Shown: piece after piece, positions 35,113 through 43,006 of the stretch
Layout of the letters: every line of letters starts with the position of its first letter
Position numbering within the stretch: position 1 is the first letter of the stretch
Source of the DNA: Phycisphaeraceae bacterium
GTDB lineage: Bacteria; Planctomycetota; Phycisphaerae; Phycisphaerales; UBA1924
Assembly (NCBI GenBank): GCA_021297895.1
Contig: JAJTHN010000035.1
Coordinates: forward strand, 1-58,074
Direction: 5' to 3'
Length of the DNA stretch: 58,074 nucleotides
Notes under the pieces: model-generated
Seen by the model: the letters and a program-made list of their open reading frames with translations, nothing else
Told to the model about the DNA's origin: nothing
The model's database searches: none
Position numbers and translations under genes: made by a program

Positions 35113-35624
35113 CGCTCGGGCGATTGATCCGGGCCGGGCTCCTGCCAGTTCGAGTCCGGCAGTTTCTTCTCCATCCACACGCCCGGGCGAACCGGGCCGT
35201 AGCCGAACTGCTCGTAGAGCCCGTGCGCATCTCGCGTCGCAAGGCACCATCGACGCAGCGTGCCGAGTCTCGGATCGGCCTCGGCCGCGCTGATCATCCG
35301 CTTGGACAAACCGCGGCCGCGGTGCGGCTGCGCGACGTACACATCGCACAGCCACGCGAACGTCGCATAGTCCGTCACGACGCGCACCACGCCGACCGTT
35401 GCGCCGGTGGCTCGCTCGATCGCCACGACGACGAGGCTGTTCCGCAGCGCGACACCGACAACCTCACGCCGGATGTTCGGCGACCAGTACGTCTGGCGAA
35501 GAAGAGCATGAACCTGCGCGACATCGATGCTCGCCGGATCGGTCGTCACGAGGTAGCCGTCGGCATCGCTCTGCATGGCTTGCTTGCTCCAGCGCGCGGC
35601 ACGAAGTTGCGTGCCCGGCCGCAT
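35109..35624 (-). CDS. GNAT-family N-acetyltransferase
   Basis: 171 residues. Core GNAT signs: YATFAWLCDVYVAQPHRGRGLSKRMI gives the acetyl-CoA binding V-x-x-x-x-RGxG motif, and LATRDAHGLYEQFGY the C-terminal motif. The substrate is unknown. The start overlaps the stop of the upstream tautomerase (TGATG), indicating translational coupling. The shorter ATG at 35576 is less likely for that reason. Confidence 0.8.
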   Translation of the reverse strand: MRPGTQLRAARWSKQAMQSDADGYLVTTDPASIDVAQVHALLRQTYWSPNIRREVVGVALRNSLVVVAIERATGATVGVVRVVTDYATFAWLCDVYVAQPHRGRGLSKRMISAAEADPRLGTLRRWCLATRDAHGLYEQFGYGPVRPGVWMEKKLPDSNWQEPGPDQSPER

Positions 35625-35854
35625 CAGCGTGGGGAGTTGCCGCGGGCGCGGCGCTTCTGCTGCGCCCGGTACTCATCGGTCAGCATCCCCGCGAAGCCCC
35701 AGTTCTCGGGCTTGACGCTCTCGATGACGATGTGCGTCTGCTCGGGCTTCTTTCCGAGCACGCGAACGAGCGTCTGCGTCACCTCGCTGACGATCATCTT
35801 GCGGGCCTTGCGTGTCAGACCTTCGGGCGTCAATCGGATATGGACGTATGGCAT
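35624..35854 (-). CDS. 4-oxalocrotonate tautomerase-family protein
   Basis: 76 residues starting MPYVHIRLTPEGLTRKARKM. Mature N-terminal Pro1 is the catalytic base of the tautomerase superfamily, and the helix with EVTQTLVRVLGKKPEQTHIVIE fits the 4-OT/PptA fold. The biological substrate is unknown. It is the first gene of a two-gene unit with the GNAT enzyme. Upstream, in the opposite direction, lies the SRP RNA. Confidence 0.8.
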   Translation of the reverse strand: MPYVHIRLTPEGLTRKARKMIVSEVTQTLVRVLGKKPEQTHIVIESVKPENWGFAGMLTDEYRAQQKRRARGNSPR

Positions 35855-35906
35855 CGGTGAGGTACGCCCGCAACGCTCGGCGTGTTCGCGGGGCCTATCC
35901 TGCTTC

Positions 35907-36034
35907 TCTCGCCGAGGTTGACGGCCGGGCCCGGTGCACGGATGGCCCGTGAACCTGGTCAGGGCTTGACCGCAGCAGCCATAAGCGGCCGTCGTCCGGT
36001 GCCCCCGGTCACCTGGCCGTCAACCCCGGCGAGA
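35907..36034 (+). ncRNA. ffs: Signal recognition particle RNA (small bacterial type)
   Basis: The apical domain reads GAACCTGGTCAGG…GCAGCAGCCATAAGCGG, close to the 4.5S RNA core (ACCAGGTCAGG…GAAGCAGCC). The flanks fold into a long stem: TCTCGCCGAGGTTGACGGCC pairs with GGCCGTCAACCCCGGCGAGA (one mismatch in 20), closing a ~128-base hairpin. The usual GGAA apical tetraloop is replaced by GCTTGACCGC. A TATCCT element at 35895–35900 may be a −10 box for this gene. SRP RNA binds Ffh and targets membrane proteins. Confidence 0.85.
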
Positions 36035-36152
36035 CCACCACACCATCAAGTTGACCTTGAAGCGCTGTCCGGAATCACTCCGGCACGATTCTCCGCTGTC
36101 GTCGCGCCATCACCGCGTCCCGTGAGCCCCGCGGCGCGATCGCGGAGGTTCG

Positions 36153-37001
36153 CTACTTCTCCCCGCGCCGCCGCTCCGACCCCGGCGCCTCGGGAACCTT
36201 GACCAGGAAACTGCGCGCCATTTCCTTCTCGTTCTGACCCCGGATCCGCGAGCGCATCCCCGCGCCGTTGTACAGATTGTGCGGGAACTTGCTCTTGAGC
36301 ATCGACAGCGACATCGGCTCGGGCGAGCGCAGCGCCTCATCGCCGAAGATCCCGACCGTCACCATGCTCAGTTGCGGACCGTGGTAGTAGTACGCCGGCT
36401 CACCCTCGGCCCGCAGGATCGCCGCGGCCTGTTCCGATGCTTTGCGCGCCTCGGCGAGCTCCGCCGGCGTCGGGGTCGCCAGCGGGTTCGCGGCGCCATA
36501 GGCCGCGACCTGCAGCGTGTAGCGCTCGCGACCGTCGGCCTCCTTGGCCGCGGTGCGAAGGTCGAACTCCGGCCGCGAGCCCGCAACGCCGCCATCGTCC
36601 ATCGGCGGCGCGAGCACCGCGGAAGCGAACGGCAGCACCTCACCGACCTTCACCGCGCGCACCCGCGCCAGTTCATCCCCCGCGGCCTTTGACGCCGGAT
36701 CATCGAACCGCCCGATCGCCACCAGCGTCGCCCGCCCGCGCGTGATCACATACGCATCGCTGGCAAGGCCCGCGGCCCGCAGGCGCGAGAGTTCGGCATT
36801 GGCCTCTTCCACCTGCTTGTCGCCGCGGAATGCCGCCAGTGCGATCACCCACGCTCGATCCGCGTCGGCAGGTTGTGCGCGTTGGGCCGCGCCAGAGGCC
36901 TGCTTGGCCCCTCCAGACTGCATAAACGCGCCAGACCCACCCGCGCACACAACCAGCACCACAATCGCTGACACGACTCGAAGCGTTGCCGCGTATGTCA
37001 T
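36153..37001 (-). CDS. Exported protein with two SPOR-like repeats
   Basis: 282 residues from ATG 37001 (MTYAATLRVVSAIVVLVVCAGGSGAF, signal peptide or anchor); upstream ATGs at 37106 and 37136 are possible. Two repeats of ~75 residues have the βαββα pattern of SPOR domains: VIALAAFRGDKQ…RGRATLVAIGRFDD, and YTLQVAAYG…AYYYHGPQLSMVTVGIFGDE. SPOR domains bind denuded peptidoglycan; the matches are loose. It is divergent from flgM with a 395-base gap that is AT-richer than the surroundings. Confidence 0.5.
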   Translation of the reverse strand: MTYAATLRVVSAIVVLVVCAGGSGAFMQSGGAKQASGAAQRAQPADADRAWVIALAAFRGDKQVEEANAELSRLRAAGLASDAYVITRGRATLVAIGRFDDPASKAAGDELARVRAVKVGEVLPFASAVLAPPMDDGGVAGSRPEFDLRTAAKEADGRERYTLQVAAYGAANPLATPTPAELAEARKASEQAAAILRAEGEPAYYYHGPQLSMVTVGIFGDEALRSPEPMSLSMLKSKFPHNLYNGAGMRSRIRGQNEKEMARSFLVKVPEAPGSERRRGEK

Positions 37002-37350
37002 GGAGGAATCTTTGGCCGGCACAGTCCGCACCGTTGAACGTCCGAGAAGTTTGTCCGCGAGCAGAAACACCCCGCGCAAGACTCGCCGAAACGAGCGCAA
37101 GACCATGAATACCAGCAACTTAGAAAATTCCGCCATTTTTCCGCATTGGCTCAAGTCATGGGGTGTTCTGGGTCGATCTCTCTTTCACGGGCCGATTGGA
37201 TCGCGTCCCGCGTTGTTCGACTCGCACCCTTTTTTACCAGACACCCTGAACGGACTCGAAGGTCGCTCGGCATGGATCGCCGTTCCCTGAACGGTGGCAC
37301 CCCATCCGACACTTCCGAGGCCGTTCGTCGTTTTGCCAGTTGAAACATCA

Positions 37351-37376
37351 CCGAGTTTCGCACTCATCGCCGATTC
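37351..37376 (+). promoter_or_regulatory. Candidate sigma-28 type promoter of flgM
   Basis: CCGAGTTT, ten bases, then GCCGATTC resemble the flagellar sigma-28 consensus TAAAGTTT-N11-GCCGATAA, mainly in AGTTT and GCCGAT. The spacing is one base short. The predicted start point leaves a leader of about 14 bases, with AAGGAG just before flgM. FlgM is a known sigma-28 target in other bacteria. Confidence 0.35.
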
Positions 37377-37396
37377 AATCTCATAAGGAGCCAGTT

Positions 37397-37696
37397 ATGT
37401 CGATCTCTCAGGTTGGTTCGCAAGTCGCCCGCAGTTACGCCCAGGGCGCCTCCCCGCGACGCGGCGACAACGCCGTCGCCGCTCCCGCCCCGCTTCCCAA
37501 GGTCGATCGCCTGGACTCGTACGAGTTCTCCACCGGCGCACAGAACGCCGGCCTGGCCGACGCCGCGATCTCCCCCGAGCGCGCCGAGAAGCTCGCCAGC
37601 CTCAAGGCCCGCATCAGCGATGACTCGTACCTCTCCGATGACAAGCTCGACAAGATCGTCAACGGCCTGCTGCGCGACCTGAACCTGCAGAGCTGA
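37397..37696 (+). CDS. flgM: FlgM-family anti-sigma-28 factor
   Basis: 99 residues from ATG 37397 with AAGGAG six bases upstream. The C-terminal half, ISPERAEKLASLKARISDDSYLSDDKLDKIVNGLLRDL, carries the FlgM helices that bind sigma-28 (FliA). The N-terminal half is unstructured, as in FlgM, which is exported through the hook–basal body to release late flagellar transcription. No fliA is in the window. Flagellar rod and ring genes lie 4–9 kb downstream on the other strand. Confidence 0.8.
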   Translation: MSISQVGSQVARSYAQGASPRRGDNAVAAPAPLPKVDRLDSYEFSTGAQNAGLADAAISPERAEKLASLKARISDDSYLSDDKLDKIVNGLLRDLNLQS

Positions 37697-37771
37697 TTTT
37701 CCCGGGCTCTTGCCCCCGCCTCACCGCTTGGCAACCGCCCGGACGGATCTTCCGGGCTCGACTCGACTTCC

Positions 37772-37803
37772 TGTTCCGCGCAGACGGACCTGCGCGGAAC
37801 AGC
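37772..37803 (+). terminator. Strong hairpin after flgM
   Basis: A perfect 13-base stem, CTGTTCCGCGCAG / CTGCGCGGAACAG, with a six-base loop lies 76 bases after flgM. No T run follows, so it may act as a rho-assisted terminator or mRNA-stabilising structure. The rest of the 311-base gap 37697–38007 shows nothing recognisable. Confidence 0.4.
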
Positions 37804-38007
37804 GGCAAACGAGCACAACGCTCGCCCCGCACACGCGATGCACACGGTGCTCGCACCTTCAGTGCAGGGGTCATTCGCGGATGCCTGGGCCAAAGAGCTC
37901 TCGCGTCACGCCGACCACCTCAAGCCACTCACTCAGCGATGACCGCATCGGGAAACGAGACGACCCGAGCGCGATCGCCGCGCGATGAGCACGCCGCCCA
38001 AAGAAAC

Positions 38008-40317
38008 TCACGGCGTCGGAACACTCGCGACACTCGGCTCGCCGGAATCGCCCGGCGTCCGCACGATCACGATCGGCGCTGGCGTGTTGACCGCACGCCC
38101 CGGCCCGCGCGTGCCGGGCCGAGAGGTCGTCGCCGTGCGTGTCGGTCCGGACCCGCTCGGCCGACTGACCCGCCCGGGACCCTTCGCGGCGTTGGTGTTC
38201 GTCGGAACGCTGATGGCCGCCAGAGACTGCCCACCGTTGTTGCCGGAGATCACCGTCGATGGCAGGATCGTCGGCGGCGGAGCCGCGGCCAGACCCGAGG
38301 ACGCGCCACCGTTGGTGTACGTCGCCACGCCGCCACCGCCGCCACCTCCACCACCTGAGGCCACCGCATCAACGCCACCACCACCGCCTCCACCGCCCCC
38401 ACCGCCGCCGCCACCGCCGCCACCACCTCCACCTCCGCCGCCGCCGCCGCCGCCGGCCACGGCCTTGCCGGACGAAGTGCTGTTGGTCACGGTGCCGACG
38501 CCAGAGGTCGGGGCAGATCCGCCACCCGCGCCGCCGCCGGCACTGGCACCGCCGCCAGAACTACCAGAACCCCCACCGCCACCACCACCACCCGCAAGCC
38601 CGCCGCCGGAGAACGACGAGGGTGACCAGTTGGGCGTCGGCTGCGCGACCTGCGGGTTGAAGCCCATCCTGGGCGGTGCGGGCGAGAGGCGCAGCGACGA
38701 CGGGATCACGCTCGTGTACACATTGGCCGCGAGCATCCCCTCGGGCACGGTCGCGCCGGCGAAGTCCAGCGGCACAAATCCGGCGTCGGCGACGCGCGCA
38801 AACTCCGCGGCCTTTTCCTGCTCGGTCGCGCGCCGACCCGTCTCGCGCTCGATGACATCGAACCGGATCGATGCCCACGACTCATGCCCCGGAAGCAGGT
38901 AGTGCGCCAGAATGTCCGGCCCGGTGACGAGGTTGCTCGTGTAGAAGTTCGCCGCCATCGTGTGCAGGAAGTCGGCGCCGGAGAGCTCAACCAGGAACTT
39001 CACGCCCGGTGCGCGGGCGGACAGCGCGCTGAGCCAGCGGTACTGCGTCGCGGGCGAGGCGATCACGAACGCGTCGAGCCCGACCATCGTCGCGCCGAGT
39101 CGCACGGCCTGATCCAGCTCGTAGTACCCCCACGCGACATGGTCCGAGTTGCTCACGTCAAAGGGGATCGCGATGTCCTGATCCCACGACGGCATCACCA
39201 GCGTCGGATAGCCCCAGTAGTAGCCGACCTCCAGGTTGGGTCCGGGGATCCGCGCCAGTTCGCCGACGGTGTTCTCCATCATCGGGATGCCGCGGACACC
39301 CGAGAACAGCCGCGAAGGGAAGTTCAGATGCCGGTTGTTCATGAACATGCCGGCGGGTGCCCAGATCATCAGCCGCTTGTAGTTGCGGTTCGGCGCATCG
39401 CGACGCAGCGTCTCGACCCACGGGCCGTAGCCGAAGCGGTCGGGCCGGAGCGTGTCGTTGACGAAGGCTCGCGGATTGTCGGGCGTGAACCTGCTGGCCT
39501 CGGCCATCGTCCGGCCGGTCACGGGTCGACGGTCCAGGCTGTAGCGCACGCCGCCGAAGGTCGCGCGGAAGTGCTCGCGGTACGGCTCGAGCGTGCTCAG
39601 CCACGCCTCGCCCGCGCGGGCCACACGGATCGCGTAGCGATACGAGCGCGTCGCGCCCGCGGGGATCAGCCCATCGGCGTTGATGTAAACACGAAGGCCC
39701 GCACCGTGCTGCCCGGGCTTTTGCGGCACGGCGCCGAGCATCATGCGGACCGACTGGTCATACCCGATCACGTCGTAGATCGCGCTGATGCCGATGGTGT
39801 GCTGCGTATCGCCGAAGACCAGCACGGGGCTGTAGTTGTCCGCCGGGTAGTCGCTGACGTGAATCGTCTCCTCGCGGCCGGTCGGCGAGAAGGTCCGGGG
39901 TGTCGATCCGTTGCGGAAGTCCCACCAGGTGATCATGCCCATGTCAAACCGTGCGAGAATCAGCCGCGGAAACTCCTGCGCCGCGCCCGTGGTGTTCGTG
40001 AACGTCACGCGCATGTCAAAGCCCGCATCCGCGGGCTCGATGGTCACGATCGAGTTCACCGGGCCGCGGTGCGTGACGGCCGAGTAGTCCGGCACGATCA
40101 GCTCCCGCGCCGAGCCGTTCTTGTCGCGAAAGCTCAGCAACCCCGTGTTGAACTCCACCTCGAAGTTGTCCGCGGTCGTCGCCGACCGGGCGGGCATGCT
40201 CAGCGTGCCCTGGGCCAGCGCCATCGCGGGCACGCCCGCAAGCGTGGCCAGGCCGAGAATCGCGGCGCGCAGTGCCGCCCGGCGTGGATTGATTCGATGG
40301 GCGCGGTGGCTGTTCAT
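38008..40317 (-). CDS. Secreted protein with long poly-glycine tract
   Basis: 769 residues from ATG 40317 with a Tat/Sec-like signal (NPRRAALRAAILGLATLAGVPAMALAQG). Residues ~30–540 form a globular part with an N-terminal beta-sandwich (EVEFNTGLLSFRDKNG…VTIEPADAGFDMRVTFTNTTG) and a second part whose segments (RLMIWAPAGMF, VGYYWGYPTLVMPSWDQD, ATMVGLDAFVI, KFLVELSG) look like a TIM-barrel glycoside-hydrolase fold. I cannot assign a family or catalytic pair. The C-terminal ~200 residues are Gly-rich with an uninterrupted run of 27 glycines and end in Ser/Thr/Arg/Pro. A carbohydrate-active or matrix role is a guess. Confidence 0.6.
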   Translation of the reverse strand: MNSHRAHRINPRRAALRAAILGLATLAGVPAMALAQGTLSMPARSATTADNFEVEFNTGLLSFRDKNGSARELIVPDYSAVTHRGPVNSIVTIEPADAGFDMRVTFTNTTGAAQEFPRLILARFDMGMITWWDFRNGSTPRTFSPTGREETIHVSDYPADNYSPVLVFGDTQHTIGISAIYDVIGYDQSVRMMLGAVPQKPGQHGAGLRVYINADGLIPAGATRSYRYAIRVARAGEAWLSTLEPYREHFRATFGGVRYSLDRRPVTGRTMAEASRFTPDNPRAFVNDTLRPDRFGYGPWVETLRRDAPNRNYKRLMIWAPAGMFMNNRHLNFPSRLFSGVRGIPMMENTVGELARIPGPNLEVGYYWGYPTLVMPSWDQDIAIPFDVSNSDHVAWGYYELDQAVRLGATMVGLDAFVIASPATQYRWLSALSARAPGVKFLVELSGADFLHTMAANFYTSNLVTGPDILAHYLLPGHESWASIRFDVIERETGRRATEQEKAAEFARVADAGFVPLDFAGATVPEGMLAANVYTSVIPSSLRLSPAPPRMGFNPQVAQPTPNWSPSSFSGGGLAGGGGGGGGSGSSGGGASAGGGAGGGSAPTSGVGTVTNSTSSGKAVAGGGGGGGGGGGGGGGGGGGGGGGGGGGVDAVASGGGGGGGGGVATYTNGGASSGLAAAPPPTILPSTVISGNNGGQSLAAISVPTNTNAAKGPGRVSRPSGSGPTRTATTSRPGTRGPGRAVNTPAPIVIVRTPGDSGEPSVASVPTP
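38374..38454 (-). repeat. Poly-glycine codon tract (27 codons)
   Basis: 81 bases of (GCC/ACC/TCC/CCC)n on the forward strand encode 27 consecutive glycines in the reverse-strand gene. Codons vary rather than repeat perfectly, so the run appears to be kept at protein level. A second run of nine glycines lies just to the left. Confidence 0.85.
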
Positions 40318-40519
40318 GTCCCAACAATGGAATCTCCTTTCCGGGCACGCCCCCTTTGAATCCCCAGCGCCCGGCAACCGGTAGCGGTCCTTCACACTCG
40401 GTCGCCCTTGCGGGCTGGAACGACTGGGCGATCACCCCCCGGTTTGAATCACCCGCGACATTCCCGGACTTTGGCGCGTTCGGGCCCGCATCGGCCGCGC
40501 TTCGGGTACGCTGGCGAGC

Positions 40520-41962
40520 ATGCGCACCTGGCCCCATCGCCGTCTCGCGAGCATCGCCGCGATCGTCGTCATCTCGGCCCTTGCAGGTACCGCGGCGATC
40601 GCCCAGCCCTCGCCGGCCGATCCTGCCACCGGGACCGCGCCCGCCAAGCCCGGCGCCCTCGCGAAACTCCCGAAGATCGCGCCCAGCCCGGGGCCGGGGC
40701 AGCAGGTCCCGCGCTCGCCCGCCCGCGCGGTCGCCGATGAGGATCTTTCTCCAAAGGCCCTCGATGACGCGATCGATCGGGGCCTGGCCGAGATCCTCAA
40801 GTTGCAGGTCGGCCAGGGCGCGTACGAGCAGAGCGAGTGGCCCTACGAAGGCGTCTACCGCGTCGCGGGCAAGATCCCCGTCGGCTACCGCATCGGCGGC
40901 ACCGCCATCACCGCCCGCGCGCTGCTGGAGGCGCCCGGCTACGACACCGATGAGGCCCGCAAGGCCGCCGTCGCACGCGCCACACGGTTCATCTGCGCCG
41001 CGATGAACGACCCGCTGATGAGCATCGACAACTACGACGCGGGCTACGACGTCCGCGGCTGGGGCTACACGTACGGGCTGTGGTTCCTCGTCGCGCTCGA
41101 CCGCGCCAAAGCCATCCCCGCAGATCAGGCCGACGCCGTTCGCGAGGCCACCGCCTTCTGCCTCCGCGGCATCACGCAGACCCAGGTGCCCATGGGCACG
41201 CCGGGTCGTCCACGCACCGCACCCAACAGCGCGCCCAACGCGCAGCCCGCCACCACCCCGGCTCAACGTGCCGGCTGGAACTACGCCCGCCCCGCCGGAC
41301 GCGATACCCCGGGCGCGCCCTCGAGCTTCATGACCGCCGCGACGCTCATCGCGTTGCACGAGGCGCGCGCCGCTGGCCACAACGTCGATCAGGGCATGAT
41401 CGATCGGGCGCTGTCGTTCCTCGAGCGCACCAGCCCCGCTCTTCCGGCGGACATCGGACCCGAAACGCCGCGTCCGCCGCGCACCGTCGTCTACAGCGGC
41501 GTCGCCCGTCCCAACACGCCGCTGGACGGCGGGCGCAGCGACGGGCTTCCGGGCGCGACCGGGCGCATGTGCGTCGTCGCCGTTGCTCAGAAACTCTGGA
41601 AGGCCGGGCACGATGATGACCTGCGCCACGCCGTGGACTCGTTCATCACGCACTGGGATGAACTGGACAAGCGCCGCCAGGGCACCGGCACGCACGTACC
41701 GCCGTACGGCGTCGCGCCGTACTACTTCATGTTCGCCCACTACTACGCCGCCGCGGCGGTTGAACTGCTCCCCGAGCCGGAGCGTGCGAGCCGTCGCGAC
41801 CGGATCACCCGCCTGCTCATGAGCGTCCGCGCGCCCGATGGCACGTGGAACGACCGCGTGTTCGCGCGCTCCGGGGCGTATGGCACCGCGATGGCCCTGC
41901 TGGCGCTGCGCCACGGCCAGATCGCCACGCGGGGCGCACCGAACAGTCCCATGCAGCCGTGA
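40520..41962 (+). CDS. Secreted alpha/alpha-toroid (prenyltransferase/squalene-oxidase repeat-like) protein
   Basis: 480 residues with signal peptide RRLASIAAIVVISALAGTAAIA. A Pro/Ala linker is followed by repeated helical pairs with the squalene-cyclase/prenyltransferase QW-like style: YDVRGWGYTYGLWFLVALDRA, APSSFMTAATLIALHEARA, ATGRMCVVAVAQKLWKAG and YGTAMALLALRHGQI. Catalytic DXDD of cyclases is absent, so it is likely a structural or binding toroid, a type frequent in planctomycetes. It is divergent from the poly-glycine protein by 202 bases; the intergenic part has no clear element. Confidence 0.6.
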   Translation: MRTWPHRRLASIAAIVVISALAGTAAIAQPSPADPATGTAPAKPGALAKLPKIAPSPGPGQQVPRSPARAVADEDLSPKALDDAIDRGLAEILKLQVGQGAYEQSEWPYEGVYRVAGKIPVGYRIGGTAITARALLEAPGYDTDEARKAAVARATRFICAAMNDPLMSIDNYDAGYDVRGWGYTYGLWFLVALDRAKAIPADQADAVREATAFCLRGITQTQVPMGTPGRPRTAPNSAPNAQPATTPAQRAGWNYARPAGRDTPGAPSSFMTAATLIALHEARAAGHNVDQGMIDRALSFLERTSPALPADIGPETPRPPRTVVYSGVARPNTPLDGGRSDGLPGATGRMCVVAVAQKLWKAGHDDDLRHAVDSFITHWDELDKRRQGTGTHVPPYGVAPYYFMFAHYYAAAAVELLPEPERASRRDRITRLLMSVRAPDGTWNDRVFARSGAYGTAMALLALRHGQIATRGAPNSPMQP

Positions 41963-42001
41963 GGCACGCAGCGCGCCAGAGACTTCACGCCGCGATCCTG
42001 A

Positions 42002-42916
42002 TCAGAAGTTGAAGACCTGCTCCAGCACCCGCGGGATCAGGCCTTTGCTCCCGGCGTTCTTCACGTCACCCTCGTTGCGGATCCGCACGGCCAGATTCGC
42101 CAGTTGGCTGCTCTGGATCGTGTTGCTTCTGGTGATGTCCTTCGGATCAGCCAGCCCCGTCAGCACGAGCGTCTTGATCTCGTCATCGTTCTGCGTGACT
42201 TCCTTGGCCTCCACGAGCAGCAGTCCGTTGGGCTTGACCTCCAGCACCAGCGCCGACACCCGGGCGCTGAGCGTGTCCGACCGCGTGTACTTGCCCTCGC
42301 TCTTGAAGTCCGAACTGTTCGTGATCCCGATCTCGGGCGTGTTGCTCCCGTCGATCCCGTTGCGCAGCTCGAGCTGATTCAGCAGCGCCGCGAACGACGG
42401 GAACTGCTGCAGTTCCGCGCGGAGGTCGTAGCTCTTCTTCGTGTCGAGCTTCTGGTTCATCTGCGAGAGGCTGCTCTCGTTGATGATGATCTCGACCTTG
42501 TCGTGCTTGGCGTATGTTCTCGGCGGCGGCGGAACCACCGCAAACAGCGACACCTGGTTCAGCCCCGGAGCCATGCCCATCATCGACCCCGTGGTCATCA
42601 CCACGGGCAACGCGGGCTCGGTCGGCGCAGCGGGCGCACCGCCCGAGCCATCGCCCGGCCCGTTCGCCGGTGCGCTCGGAGCAGGTGCCGAAGCGGGTGT
42701 GGCTGAGGGCGCCGCCGGGGGCGCCGAAGGTGTCGCGGCGGGGGCAACCGGCGGCGTCGCGTTGCCCGGCGAAGTCGTCGGCGTCACCACCGCCGGCGGC
42801 GGCAGCGGCGCTCGGAACAGACTCTGCCCCATCGCCCCGCTTACCGGCCCGCATGCCGCGCACGCGACCACGAGCAACATCCCCGCACCGTTCCGCCGCT
42901 TGTTCGTTCGTGCCAT
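42002..42916 (-). CDS. flgH: Flagellar L-ring protein FlgH
   Basis: 304 residues from ATG 42916 (GGAG eight bases upstream; the longer frame is not conserved). FlgH forms the outer-membrane ring around the flagellar rod. N-terminus has a signal peptide with possible lipobox (LVVAC) and QSLFR. An ~80-residue Pro/Ala insertion follows. Family core: HDKVEIIINESS, KKSYDLRAELQQFPSF, SDFKSEGKYTRSDTLSARVSALVLEVKPNGLLLVEAKKEV-like strands, LTGLADPKDITRSNTI, and the C-terminus. Last gene of the reverse flagellar operon; flgI does not follow. Confidence 0.88.
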   Translation of the reverse strand: MARTNKRRNGAGMLLVVACAACGPVSGAMGQSLFRAPLPPPAVVTPTTSPGNATPPVAPAATPSAPPAAPSATPASAPAPSAPANGPGDGSGGAPAAPTEPALPVVMTTGSMMGMAPGLNQVSLFAVVPPPPRTYAKHDKVEIIINESSLSQMNQKLDTKKSYDLRAELQQFPSFAALLNQLELRNGIDGSNTPEIGITNSSDFKSEGKYTRSDTLSARVSALVLEVKPNGLLLVEAKEVTQNDDEIKTLVLTGLADPKDITRSNTIQSSQLANLAVRIRNEGDVKNAGSKGLIPRVLEQVFNF

Positions 42917-43006
42917 CGCCCACGCTCCATGCCGCGCACACTCCGCGGCTCGTTCAACCAGCCATCCGCACACCATCGGCCGTCACGCTCGATCACCTCG
43001 CGGCCA

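Noticed and set aside
37180..37340. Second sigma-28-like site (GCCGATTGG near 37189) and a sigma-54-like TGGCACC near 37293
   Set aside because: The first lacks a matching −35; the second lacks GC at −12. Chance matches.
37985..38902. 305-residue forward ORF overlapping the poly-glycine gene
   Set aside because: Its Pro-rich run is simply the antisense of the glycine tract, and it has no Shine-Dalgarno or family match.
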